From NCBI RefSeq assembly GCF_003711105.1, contig NZ_CP023865.1:2436001-2500000 (forward strand): a stretch of DNA of 64,000 nt, given 5' to 3'. This stretch comes from Actinoplanes teichomyceticus ATCC 31121. Its GTDB lineage: Bacteria > Actinomycetota > Actinomycetes > Mycobacteriales > Micromonosporaceae. The position numbers and the translations under genes were made by a program. Each line of letters starts with the position of its first letter. Within the stretch, counting starts at the first letter, position 1. A model generated the notes under the pieces. It was not told the origin of the DNA. It saw only the letters and a program-made list of their open reading frames with translations, and searched no databases. Shown in pieces: positions 1-8,186 of this stretch.

Positions 1-51
1 ACGCCGCACTGTTCGACCGGCTTCTGACGCCGGTGATCTTCACGCGGAAGG

Positions 52-1014
52 ATGTCCCACGCTTTGATCATCTCTACGAACACCCGGGTGTGCCTGGCCG
101 GGGAGGACCTCGACTGGCTGGGGTACCGATCGGTCTGCGTAGCCGTCGATCTGCCCACCAGGATCGCGATACGTCCGGACTGCGCCGACGAGAGCGGCGG
201 CGTCACCCGTACGGCGAACGCGGTATGGCAGTTCCTGCGGCAGCGTGTCGAGCGCGTGCCGGCCCGCCGGCCCGGCGTCGTGGTCGACGCCGACGCGCCC
301 CTGGCGAGCGGGCTGTCGTCGTCCTCGTCCCTGATCATCGGGCTGTTCCGCGCCTTCGCCGGACACCTCGACCTGCCGCTCGGCGACGAGACGCTGCTGT
401 CCTGGTCCTTCGACTTCGAGTACGCGATCTGCCACGGCGGCGGCATGGACCAGACCGCCATCATCCGGGGTGACACGGTCCTGACCGCCGGGCGGGACGG
501 TACGCCACCACTGCTGCTGGGACACGCCCGGTTCCCGGCCGACTGGCGCCTGATCGTCGTCGACTCCGCCATGCCGAAGTCCACCGTCGGTCACCTCGCC
601 GAGGCCCGCCGCCGGCATGCCGAGGGCGACAGCCGGCTGTCCCGGTACATCGCCCACGCTGATCGAGCCGCCGCCTCCGCCTGGGATGCCGTTCTGGCCG
701 AGGATCTCCCGGCGCTGGTGGCGGCCATGGAGCGCGCGCACCGGGCGATGCGCGAGGTCGGGATGTCCAGCGCGGTGCTGGAGGACCTGCGGGCCATCGC
801 CCGAGCCGAGGCCGGCATCTCCCTGAAGATCACCGGCGCCGGTGGTGGCGGTGCCATGATCGGCGTCTGCCGGGACGTCGACGCGGTGAGCGTCGCAACC
901 CGCCTGCGGGCGGCGGCCGGCGCCAGGTACGCCGGATCCAGCGTGCTGATCGCGCGTGCCGCGGCCGGGCCGGCGGTGCTCTCGGCCGCTTCCGAGTCCA
1001 CCGTGGCGGGCTGA
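52..1014 (+). CDS. GHMP-family small-molecule kinase
   Basis: A 320-residue cytosolic kinase predicted to transfer phosphate from ATP to a sugar or other hydroxylated small molecule. The N-terminus carries a substrate-loop motif (GEDLDWLGY) like the galactokinase/heptokinase GEHxDY. The ATP-binding GHMP motif follows near residue 85 (PLASGLSSSSS), and motif 3 is near residue 264 (KITGAGGGGA). The length is normal for the family. The purine-rich stretch before the ATG (46-51) sits unusually close, so the start is only moderately certain. It is the first complete gene of a run of eight same-strand genes spaced by a few nucleotides, which implies a pathway role. Substrate unknown. Confidence 0.85.
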   Translation: MSHALIISTNTRVCLAGEDLDWLGYRSVCVAVDLPTRIAIRPDCADESGGVTRTANAVWQFLRQRVERVPARRPGVVVDADAPLASGLSSSSSLIIGLFRAFAGHLDLPLGDETLLSWSFDFEYAICHGGGMDQTAIIRGDTVLTAGRDGTPPLLLGHARFPADWRLIVVDSAMPKSTVGHLAEARRRHAEGDSRLSRYIAHADRAAASAWDAVLAEDLPALVAAMERAHRAMREVGMSSAVLEDLRAIARAEAGISLKITGAGGGGAMIGVCRDVDAVSVATRLRAAAGARYAGSSVLIARAAAGPAVLSAASESTVAG

Positions 1015-1016
1015 CC

Positions 1017-1502
1017 GTGCCGACTCCCGATTTCATCCTGGAACTGCGCAAGAGCATAGGTACCGCACCGCTCTGGCTGTCCGGCGTCACCGCGGTGGTG
1101 CTGCACGAGGGCCGGATCCTGCTGAACCGCCGCTCCGACAACGGCCGGTGGGCGTTGCTGCACGGGATCCTGGAGCCGGGGGAGCAGCCCGGTGTCGCCG
1201 TCGTCCGCGAGGTCTTCGAGGAGACCGGCGTGACGGTATCGGTGGAGCGGCTGTCGAGTGTCTTCTCGCTGCCGCCCGGTGTCTGTGCCAACGGCGACCG
1301 GGTGCAGTTCCTGGACCTGACCTTCGTGTGCCGGCTGGTCGGCGGCGAGGCGCGGGTCAACGACGACGAGTCGCTGGCCGTCGCGTGGTTCCACCTCGAC
1401 ACGCTGCCCCCGATGGCCGAGGCCGACCGGTTCCTGCTGGACAAGGCCCTGGCGGCAGAGGCGTCACCGTGGTTCGTGACCGATCCCGGCGACCTACCGT
1501 GA
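1017..1502 (+). CDS. NUDIX hydrolase
   Basis: A 161-residue NUDIX pyrophosphohydrolase, expected to cleave a nucleoside diphosphate linked to another moiety. The Nudix box is complete: G-x5-E-x7-R-E-x2-E-E-x-G-V, reading from GILEPGE to REVFEETGV around residues 60-82. The GTG start lies two nucleotides after the kinase stop, so translation is probably coupled. Within this cluster it may hydrolyse an activated intermediate or act as housekeeping or self-protection; the substrate cannot be read from the sequence. Confidence 0.88.
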   Translation: MPTPDFILELRKSIGTAPLWLSGVTAVVLHEGRILLNRRSDNGRWALLHGILEPGEQPGVAVVREVFEETGVTVSVERLSSVFSLPPGVCANGDRVQFLDLTFVCRLVGGEARVNDDESLAVAWFHLDTLPPMAEADRFLLDKALAAEASPWFVTDPGDLP

Positions 1503-1544
1503 CCAGCCGCCGCCGAGCCCGCGACGATACGAGAGGTGCCCGCC

Positions 1545-2762
1545 ATGGTCTCCTGGCGACCGGCGGCGGTTCTGCCGGTGATGCCCAGCCGGGGCTTGCG
1601 CCGGCTCATGCTGTCGGTTCTGGTGGACACCGCCGGGGCCGGCCTGTTCCTGCCGCTGAGCCTGTTGTTCCTGGTCGAGGTCAGAGCCATCGCGCCGGCC
1701 GTCGCGGGGACCGCCGTGACCGCCGGTTCCCTGGTGTCCTTCCTGGTGATTCCGGTCGCGGCCCGCCTGATCCAGCGATACGGCGCACGCCACTGCCTGA
1801 TGGCCAGCAACGTGCTGACCGCCGGGGGCTACGGCCTCTACTTCGTCGCTGACGGATTCGGCTCGGTGCTGGGCGCGGCGCTGCTGGTGATGAGCGCCGA
1901 CCGGCTGTACGGGGCGGCCTGGCCGACGGCGTTGGCACGCGTGGCGGACGGCGAGGAGCTGACGCGGTGGTTCTCGTTCGTCAATTTCGTGAAGACCGCG
2001 TGTCTGGGAACGGGCGCGGTCGCCGCCACCGGCCTGCTCGCCGTGGCCGGGCGCTCCGGCCTGTCGGTGGCGCTCGCCGTCAACGCGATCAGCTCGGTGG
2101 TGGCCGCGGCGGTGCTGGTCGGCGTCGCGCTGCCGGAGCGTGGAGCGGACCCGGCCGGTTCCGGCGGCGGCCGGTCCTCGGTGTGGTCGGCGCTGCGCGA
2201 TCAGCGCTTCCGCTCCCTGGTGCTCTCCCAGACCCTGCTCTCGTTCGCGTGGCTCATCCCCACCATCGCCTTTCCCGTCTACCTGGTCAGCGTGCTCGGG
2301 CTGCCCGCCTACTGGCCGACCCTGGTGGTGACGGCCCGGTACGCCGGCATCGCGGTGCTGCAGATGCCGTTGAGCCGGCTGACCGCGCGATCCACCCGTG
2401 CCCGGGTGCTGGCCGGCGCCATCGCACTGGCCGGGTGCGCGGTCGCCGTGACCGCCGCGATCCCGCTCCTGCCCGCCGCGTGCACCGGAGCCGCGGCGGT
2501 GCTGGTGGCCGCCCTTCTCGCGGTGGCCGAGCTGACCTCCAAACCGACCGCCGCGGCGGCTGCGGTACGGCTGGCGCCGCCCGGTGACGAGGGACCGTAC
2601 ATGGCGGTCTTCCAGCTCACGTGGACGGTGTCGTACGCGGTCGGGCCCGCGATCATCGGGATCGGCCTGGGCCGCCCGCTGCTGCTCTGGATCGGCATCG
2701 GGCTGGCGGTGCTCGGCAGCGGCGTGGCGCACCTGCACGGCCGGGCCCGGGTCCGTACCTGA
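1545..2762 (+). CDS. MFS transporter (first of two in the cluster)
   Basis: A roughly 405-residue integral membrane protein with about twelve hydrophobic segments and a typical MFS inter-domain loop near the middle. I chose ATG 1545 over an upstream GTG at 1536 because the ribosome-binding sequence GAGAGG (1531-1536) is spaced eight nucleotides from the ATG and overlaps the GTG. It probably exports the product of the surrounding genes or a toxic intermediate. A second MFS gene closes the same run at 6910. Confidence 0.85.
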   Translation: MVSWRPAAVLPVMPSRGLRRLMLSVLVDTAGAGLFLPLSLLFLVEVRAIAPAVAGTAVTAGSLVSFLVIPVAARLIQRYGARHCLMASNVLTAGGYGLYFVADGFGSVLGAALLVMSADRLYGAAWPTALARVADGEELTRWFSFVNFVKTACLGTGAVAATGLLAVAGRSGLSVALAVNAISSVVAAAVLVGVALPERGADPAGSGGGRSSVWSALRDQRFRSLVLSQTLLSFAWLIPTIAFPVYLVSVLGLPAYWPTLVVTARYAGIAVLQMPLSRLTARSTRARVLAGAIALAGCAVAVTAAIPLLPAACTGAAAVLVAALLAVAELTSKPTAAAAAVRLAPPGDEGPYMAVFQLTWTVSYAVGPAIIGIGLGRPLLLWIGIGLAVLGSGVAHLHGRARVRT

Positions 2763-2844
2763 GCTTCCCCCGCGCCTCGGCGGACCCGGATTGCGCCGGG
2801 CCGTCGCACATCGTCGGAGTTTCCTGTCTGGAGAGGAACGCATT

Positions 2845-3888
2845 TTGCTGTCGCATGACGGATACCTGCATCGTGCCGCCTCGCACCGGCCGTACTTCAG
2901 CCGCGACGGTGACACCTACCTGGCCGAGACACCGCTGCGCGACCTCCGCAAGGCGCACCAGCTGAGGGTGCTCTCGGAGGAGGACTTCGCGTTCTGGCAG
3001 ACCTACGGATACATCGTCGTGCGCGAGGCCGTCCCGTCGGAGCACGCGCGCCGGCTGCTCGCGTTCGCGTTCGCGTTCCAGGGGCTCGACCCGGACCGCC
3101 CGCAGACCTGGTACCCGGAGCGGGAGTACGCCTCGGAGCTGGAGCGCGACCTGTACATCTACGGGTTCGTCGAGGCCTACCAGCATCAGCTCATCTGGGA
3201 CAGCCGGCAGTCGCAGCGGGTCTACGACGCCTTCGTCGACGTGTGGGACGTCCCGGAGTTGTGGGTGACCCTGGACCGGCTGAACATCAATCCTCCGAAC
3301 GTCGGCAACCGGGACCGGGCACTCATCCCGGCGACCGATCGCGGCTTCGACATCGACCTGCACTGGGACGTCGACACGACCTTGCCGGTCATGCCGCAAC
3401 GGGTGCAGGGCCTCATCGCCCTCAACGACACCCGGCCGGAGCTGGGCGGCTTCCAGTGCTCGCCGGAGCTGTTCCGGCGCTTCGACCAGTGGCGCGTCCA
3501 GCAGCCCGCCGACCGCGATCCGGTGCGCCCGGACGTGGACCGGTCGGAGTTCCCGGTGATCCAGCCCGAGCTCCGGGCCGGTGATCTGCTCATCTGGAAC
3601 GGCCAGGTCGCGCACGGCGTGCTGCCGAACCGGTCCCGGGACGGCGTGCGCGCGGTCCAGTACCTGTCGATGATGCCGGCGCTGCCGGGACACCGGGAGT
3701 TGGTGCGCTCGCGCATCCGTTCCTGGCGGGAGCTGAGCACCCCCGAGTGGAACGCCACGCTGATCGGCGACCCGATCCGGCACGAATCCCAGCGGTACGG
3801 TCCGGCGAAGCTCACCGATCTGGGCGAACGGCTGCTGGGCTGCACACCGTGGGACACGGTGGCCGGGTCCGGGCCGCGGGAGCGGTGA
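2845..3888 (+). CDS. Phytanoyl-CoA dioxygenase (PhyH) family Fe(II)/2-oxoglutarate oxygenase
   Basis: A 347-residue non-haem iron oxygenase of the PhyH superfamily, expected to hydroxylate, halogenate or desaturate a small molecule using 2-oxoglutarate. Visible ligands are the HxD pair (His173-Trp-Asp175) and a distal His257, followed by arginines (263, 269) suited to bind 2-oxoglutarate. The reading frame is open far upstream inside the MFS gene, but TTG 2845 is the only start with a strong ribosome-binding site (GAGAGGA, 2831-2837, spacing seven). It overlaps the start region of the next gene and is a likely tailoring enzyme of the cluster. Confidence 0.85.
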   Translation: MLSHDGYLHRAASHRPYFSRDGDTYLAETPLRDLRKAHQLRVLSEEDFAFWQTYGYIVVREAVPSEHARRLLAFAFAFQGLDPDRPQTWYPEREYASELERDLYIYGFVEAYQHQLIWDSRQSQRVYDAFVDVWDVPELWVTLDRLNINPPNVGNRDRALIPATDRGFDIDLHWDVDTTLPVMPQRVQGLIALNDTRPELGGFQCSPELFRRFDQWRVQQPADRDPVRPDVDRSEFPVIQPELRAGDLLIWNGQVAHGVLPNRSRDGVRAVQYLSMMPALPGHRELVRSRIRSWRELSTPEWNATLIGDPIRHESQRYGPAKLTDLGERLLGCTPWDTVAGSGPRER

Positions 3889-3896
3889 GCCGCGAC

Positions 3897-5207
3897 ATGC
3901 GCCGCATCTGTCTGGCCCTGCCCACGCACCGCTCGTGCGGCCCGGTGATCAGCGCCGTGGCGGCGGAAGCGGCCCACGCCGCCCGGACGTTCGCCGTCGA
4001 GGTGACCATGCTCGTCCTCGACTCCGCCGATCCGGTGGCGTACGCCGGGCATGCCGCGGTGATCGCGGCACTGCCGGCGGCGCCCGGCGTCCACGTCGTC
4101 CACCTGGACGAGGCGGCGCAGCAGCGCTTCCTGTCCCGTGTGACCGTGGCGGCCGAGGTGACGAAGCCCGATCTGGTCAACGCCCTGATGCTGCCGGACG
4201 GGGTGTCGTACGGCGCCTGCACGAACCGGGCCTTCCTGATCGCCGCCGCCCTCGGATGCGAGTCCGTGCACCGGCGTGACTCCGACTTCGCCTACCAGCG
4301 ACATGCCGGCGCCGAGGTCTTCCCGATCGACCAGGAGCTGCGCTTCCTCGGCCGGCCCGCCGCGCAGGCGGCCACCGGGGTCACCGAGGTCCGGTTGGCG
4401 GCGGCGGACCGGGACAAGCCGGTGGTGCTGGTGGGCGGCTCGTTCGTGGGCGACCTGTCAGTCGACATCGACGACGTCCGGCAGCGCGACCCGCAGGCGT
4501 ACCACGACATCGTCAGCCTCTGGGCGCCCGAGGACGCCTCGGCACGGGTCCGGCGAGACCTGGTCGCGGAGTCCTTCACCGGCGCCGGAACGCGTCCGTT
4601 CAGCGGTGACCACACCGTGCTGGATCTGGTGGATCCCATGCGGGTGGACATGTGCAACATCAGCTTCCACCAGGTCCAGGAGCGCGTCCCGCTGCCGCCG
4701 ATGACCGAGACGATAGGCAGCGACTACTTCCTCATCCACCTGGTACGCAACAGCCGGCTGCCCGGGGTGCTGCACAACCGGCACATCGTCAACTTCCACA
4801 CCCCGGACCGCCGGGCGTTGCCGGCGTTCCTGGCGTACCAGCTGCGCCTGGCCAAGTTCTTCCTCTCCATGCACTACCTGCACGTGATCTATCGGCGGAT
4901 GGCGCAGGCCGGGGAGGCGCTGCTCGACGAGCGGCACCGCCCACGCAGCGCGGCGGTCGCCGGCCTGGTCCGCGACGCGGTGCTGCTCGACCGCACCGCC
5001 AACGTCCGGCGGTTGCACCAGCTCGACAGCGCCTACCGCAGGCTGGGCGGCCGGTACACGGCCGCGGCCGACCGGCTGGCCGGACGCCGCGACGCGTTGC
5101 TGGCGGAGGTCGCCCAGGACTTCGAGGACTTCGCGGTGCTGATCGAGGCGTGGGGTCCGCTGATCCGCGCGAGCCGGTCGATCGGCGCCGGGGAGCTGCG
5201 GAGATGA
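3897..5207 (+). CDS. GT-A-like protein of unknown function (DUF6271-like)
   Basis: A 436-residue soluble protein. The N-terminus (LALPTHRSCGP) and a following alternation of strands and helices, ending in an Asp-Ser-Asp motif near residue 130 (RRDSDFAY), resemble the nucleotide-sugar-binding half of GT-A glycosyltransferases. I associate it with the DUF6271 group, from memory only. The C-terminal third is helical and arginine-rich. ATG 3897 is preferred (GGTGAG, spacing seven) over the GTG at 3885 that overlaps the previous stop. The next gene overlaps its end by four nucleotides, so the two are probably made together. Donor and acceptor are unknown. Confidence 0.6.
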   Translation: MRRICLALPTHRSCGPVISAVAAEAAHAARTFAVEVTMLVLDSADPVAYAGHAAVIAALPAAPGVHVVHLDEAAQQRFLSRVTVAAEVTKPDLVNALMLPDGVSYGACTNRAFLIAAALGCESVHRRDSDFAYQRHAGAEVFPIDQELRFLGRPAAQAATGVTEVRLAAADRDKPVVLVGGSFVGDLSVDIDDVRQRDPQAYHDIVSLWAPEDASARVRRDLVAESFTGAGTRPFSGDHTVLDLVDPMRVDMCNISFHQVQERVPLPPMTETIGSDYFLIHLVRNSRLPGVLHNRHIVNFHTPDRRALPAFLAYQLRLAKFFLSMHYLHVIYRRMAQAGEALLDERHRPRSAAVAGLVRDAVLLDRTANVRRLHQLDSAYRRLGGRYTAAADRLAGRRDALLAEVAQDFEDFAVLIEAWGPLIRASRSIGAGELRR

Positions 5208-6406
5208 CGATGGCCGCATCCCGACTGCTGCGTTCCGCGCTGGCCGCCGCCACGGAGGACCAGCTCGTCATCGATCTGTCCGGGGTCTCGGCGACGTACC
5301 GGGCGCTGACCGGCGAGCTGCCCGGCGTCCGGGTACGGTTCGCGGTCAAGGCGTGCCCGGTCGACGAGGTCCTCGCGGCGCTCGCCGCCGACGGGGCGGG
5401 TTTCGACGCGGCGAGCCCCAACGAGATCCGCCAGGCGCTGCGCACCGGGGTGCCCGCCGGCCGGATCCACTACGGCAACACCATCAAGTCGGACCGGGAC
5501 ATCGCGGCCGCCCACCGGCTCGGCGTCCGGGACTTCGCGACCGACAGCGAGGCCGATGTCCGGGCGATCGCCCGGCACGCGCCGGGCGCACGCGTGTTCT
5601 GCCGGCTCGCCACCAGCGGGGCGGGCGCGTTGTGGGGGCTGAGCGAGAAGTTCGGCTGCACGACCGGTGAGGCCGTGGCGGCGTTGTGCTCGGCGCGGGA
5701 GCACGGACTCACGCCGGCGGGCCTCTCACTGCACGTCGGCTCCCAGCAGATGAGCGCACGTGCCTGGGACGACGCCTTCGCGGCCCTGGCCGTCACCGTC
5801 CGCGCGCTCGATGCCCGCGGCGTGCGGCTCGACCACGTCAATCTCGGTGGTGGCCTGCCCGCCGCGGGTTACCTGGACCGGCGTGGCCGGGCGCTGACGC
5901 CGCGGACCGGCCGGATGCTGGCCACGATCCGCGCCGGGATGCGCCGGCTCCGGGAGATTGCCCCGGCCCCGCTCGCCTTCGTGGTGGAACCGGGCCGATA
6001 TCTGGTGGCCGAGCACGGCGCCATCCGCGCCCACGTGGTCCGGCTGACCCGCCGGCGGCACCGCGACGGCGGTGACCGGCACTGGCTGTACCTGAGCTGT
6101 GGCCGCTTCAACGGCCTGTACGAGACCGATCAGCTGCGGTACCGGCTGGAGTTCCCGGATCACCGGACCGGTCGGCTGGTTGCCGCCGTGGTCGCCGGGC
6201 CCACCTGCGACAGCGATGACATCGTCGCCGACCGCGCGTCGGTGCCCCGCGAGCTGCGATCCGGGGACCCGGTCTGGATCTTCGCCACCGGCGCCTACTC
6301 GCTCAGCTACGCCACGCGGGGCTTCAACGGCTTCGACCCGCTGCCGTATCGAGCCGTGCGGGACACCCCGGTCCTGGCCGGATGCGCGGGGAGCCGGGCG
6401 TCATGA
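5204..6406 (+). CDS. PLP-dependent decarboxylase, ornithine/diaminopimelate (fold type III) family
   Basis: A 400-residue alanine-racemase-fold decarboxylase. The Schiff-base lysine is Lys49 in RFAVKACP. Other family marks are HVGSQQ, the glycine-rich phosphate loop NLGGGLP, EPGRYLVAEHG, the catalytic cysteine motif GPTCDSDD and the C-terminal GAYSLSY...FNGF. Such enzymes decarboxylate ornithine, lysine, diaminopimelate or carrier-bound amino acids. In this cluster an amino-acid-derived intermediate is the likely substrate. It overlaps both neighbours by four nucleotides (ATGA). Confidence 0.85.
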   Translation: MTMAASRLLRSALAAATEDQLVIDLSGVSATYRALTGELPGVRVRFAVKACPVDEVLAALAADGAGFDAASPNEIRQALRTGVPAGRIHYGNTIKSDRDIAAAHRLGVRDFATDSEADVRAIARHAPGARVFCRLATSGAGALWGLSEKFGCTTGEAVAALCSAREHGLTPAGLSLHVGSQQMSARAWDDAFAALAVTVRALDARGVRLDHVNLGGGLPAAGYLDRRGRALTPRTGRMLATIRAGMRRLREIAPAPLAFVVEPGRYLVAEHGAIRAHVVRLTRRRHRDGGDRHWLYLSCGRFNGLYETDQLRYRLEFPDHRTGRLVAAVVAGPTCDSDDIVADRASVPRELRSGDPVWIFATGAYSLSYATRGFNGFDPLPYRAVRDTPVLAGCAGSRAS

Positions 6407-6903
6407 CACCGGTCGTACGGCGCCTCACCGCGGCCGACTGGCCCCGCGTCATCGCGCTGGAGAGCGAGGCGTACCGCGGCCGCGGGCTGTCGGAGAGCCC
6501 CGCCGCGCTGCGGTCGCGGGCGCGCGTCTCCCCGTCCACCGCGCTGGTCGTCGACATCGGCGGCGAGGTCGCCGGGTACCTGCTCGCGCTGCCCTACCCG
6601 CCGTCCGGCTGCCCGGACCTCACCCGCTGTGAGACGGCCGTCCACCGGTCGGCCAACCTGCACCTGCACGACCTGGTCGTCGCCGGGCGTGCGCGCCGCA
6701 CCGGCCTGGGCGGCCTGCTGCTGGGCCACCTCGTGCGGCAGGCGCGCGATGCCGGCTGCGAGCGGATCTCGCTGGTCTCCGTCGCCGGAAGCAGCCGGTT
6801 CTGGGCCGCCCGGGGCTTCGTCGCGCAGCCCGGCGTGCGCGTGCCACCCGGCTACGGCGCCGGAGCGATGTACATGAGCCGACGTCTCGACAAGGAGGGC
6901 TGA
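6403..6903 (+). CDS. GNAT-family N-acetyltransferase
   Basis: A 166-residue acyl-CoA-dependent N-acyltransferase. The acetyl-CoA pyrophosphate-binding motif is clear (RRTGLGGLLLGHL), preceded by the strand LHLHDLVVAG typical of GNAT motif A. I chose ATG 6403, which forms an ATGA overlap with the decarboxylase stop and has GGGGAG upstream, over an earlier in-frame ATG at 6382. A decarboxylase directly followed by a GNAT recalls the fused architecture of microcin C MccE. The amine made by the decarboxylase is a natural acceptor; self-protection by acetylation is an alternative. Confidence 0.82.
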   Translation: MTPVVRRLTAADWPRVIALESEAYRGRGLSESPAALRSRARVSPSTALVVDIGGEVAGYLLALPYPPSGCPDLTRCETAVHRSANLHLHDLVVAGRARRTGLGGLLLGHLVRQARDAGCERISLVSVAGSSRFWAARGFVAQPGVRVPPGYGAGAMYMSRRLDKEG

Positions 6904-6909
6904 CCCGTC

Positions 6910-8130
6910 ATGCCGTACCTCAGCGATCCGTTCCGCCGGGCACAGGTGGCCACCGGCGCGCTCTTCTGCTTTCTCGGTTTCCAGTACGGCAGCTGGGTGT
7001 CCCGGGTGCCCAGCCTGCAGGACCGGCTGGACCTCGACGACCGGGAAGTCGGCCTGCTCCTGCTGGCTCCCGGCGTCGGCGCGGCCGTCTCGTTCGCCGC
7101 GGTGGCCTGGCTGATGCGCCGCCTCGGCTCCCGCCGTCTGGCGACCTGCGCGGCCCTGGCGCTGCTCGCCGTGCTGGCGGTGCTGCCCGTCGCGGTGACG
7201 TATCCGCTCGCGCTGGTGATCCTTCTCGGCGACGGCGTCGCCGTCGCGTGCCTGAACGTCGCCATGAACGCTCAGGCGGCGGCACTGGAGGCGCGGTACC
7301 AGCGGACGACCATGGCGAAACTGCACGCCGTGTTCAGCGCGGGGGTGTTCAGCGCCGCGCTGCTCGCCTCCGCGGCGACGGCGGTGAGCCGGACACTGGC
7401 GGTGCATTTCACGCTGGCCGGCCTGATCCTGGTGCTGTTGCTGATCGCCGCCACGACCGGGACGGCGCCGGCCGACCGGCATCCGGCGGCGCCCGCCGCG
7501 GGGGAGCGCGGACGCCTTCGCGGATTCGTGCCCTCGCTGACGGCGGTCGTACTCACCCTGGCCATGGTGCTGGCCGAGCTCACCGAGGGGGCGATGAACG
7601 ACTGGTCGGCGCTCTATCTGCGCGATGTGGCCCACGCGGCCCCGGCGCTGACCCCGCTGGGCATCGCCGTCGTTTCCGCCGTGATGCTGGTGGCCCGGGT
7701 GTTCGCCGACGGCTGGCGTAAACGCTGGGGCGACAAGCGGGTCGTCGTGGCCGGCGTCGCGGTGGCCTCGGGTGGGCTCGGCTCGGCGTTGCTGCTCGGG
7801 GGCGCGGTGCCGGCCTTCGCCGGGTTCGCGTGTGTCGGTCTGGGCATGGCCGCCGTGACACCGTGCCTCTACGTCGCCGCGGCGCGCCTCGGCCCGCAGA
7901 CACTCGCGCTGGTCGCCTCGGCGGGCACGGTGGGCCTGCTGGCCGGGCCACCCCTGATCGGGTTCGTCGCGCACGCCGCCGGCCTGGTGTGGGGCATGAG
8001 CGTGGTGGTTATCGCGGCCCTCGCGCTCGCCGCCTGCGTCGGACCGGTCCGCTGGCCCGCCGAGGAACGGGCGCCGGCCGGCCCGGGAGCCGGCTCCGCG
8101 GATCGCGCGGCCGGTCTCAGCGGCTCCTGA
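6910..8130 (+). CDS. MFS transporter (second of two in the cluster)
   Basis: A 406-residue membrane protein with about twelve hydrophobic segments and an MFS-type motif A equivalent between the second and third (MRRLGSRRL). It ends in a short hydrophilic tail. It starts six nucleotides after the acetyltransferase and is the last gene of the run. Having two exporters supports a secreted product, or separate export of product and precursor. Confidence 0.83.
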   Translation: MPYLSDPFRRAQVATGALFCFLGFQYGSWVSRVPSLQDRLDLDDREVGLLLLAPGVGAAVSFAAVAWLMRRLGSRRLATCAALALLAVLAVLPVAVTYPLALVILLGDGVAVACLNVAMNAQAAALEARYQRTTMAKLHAVFSAGVFSAALLASAATAVSRTLAVHFTLAGLILVLLLIAATTGTAPADRHPAAPAAGERGRLRGFVPSLTAVVLTLAMVLAELTEGAMNDWSALYLRDVAHAAPALTPLGIAVVSAVMLVARVFADGWRKRWGDKRVVVAGVAVASGGLGSALLLGGAVPAFAGFACVGLGMAAVTPCLYVAAARLGPQTLALVASAGTVGLLAGPPLIGFVAHAAGLVWGMSVVVIAALALAACVGPVRWPAEERAPAGPGAGSADRAAGLSGS

Positions 8131-8149
8131 CCGGCCCGTACCGGGTCGG
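8131..8149. terminator. Candidate hairpin terminator between convergent genes
   Basis: Immediately after the second MFS stop an 8-bp stem (CCGGCCCG with CGGGTCGG, one G-T wobble) closes a three-base loop. There is no T-tract. It lies between convergent genes, where a bidirectional terminator is expected. Confidence 0.4.
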
Positions 8150-8186
8150 CCGTGGCTCCGCGGCCCGGCCCGGCCCGGCCGCGCGA

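Noticed and set aside
1..51. Possible 3' end of an upstream gene
   Set aside because: Too short to choose a frame; one frame ends at a TGA (25-27) and another reads protein-like without a stop before the kinase gene.
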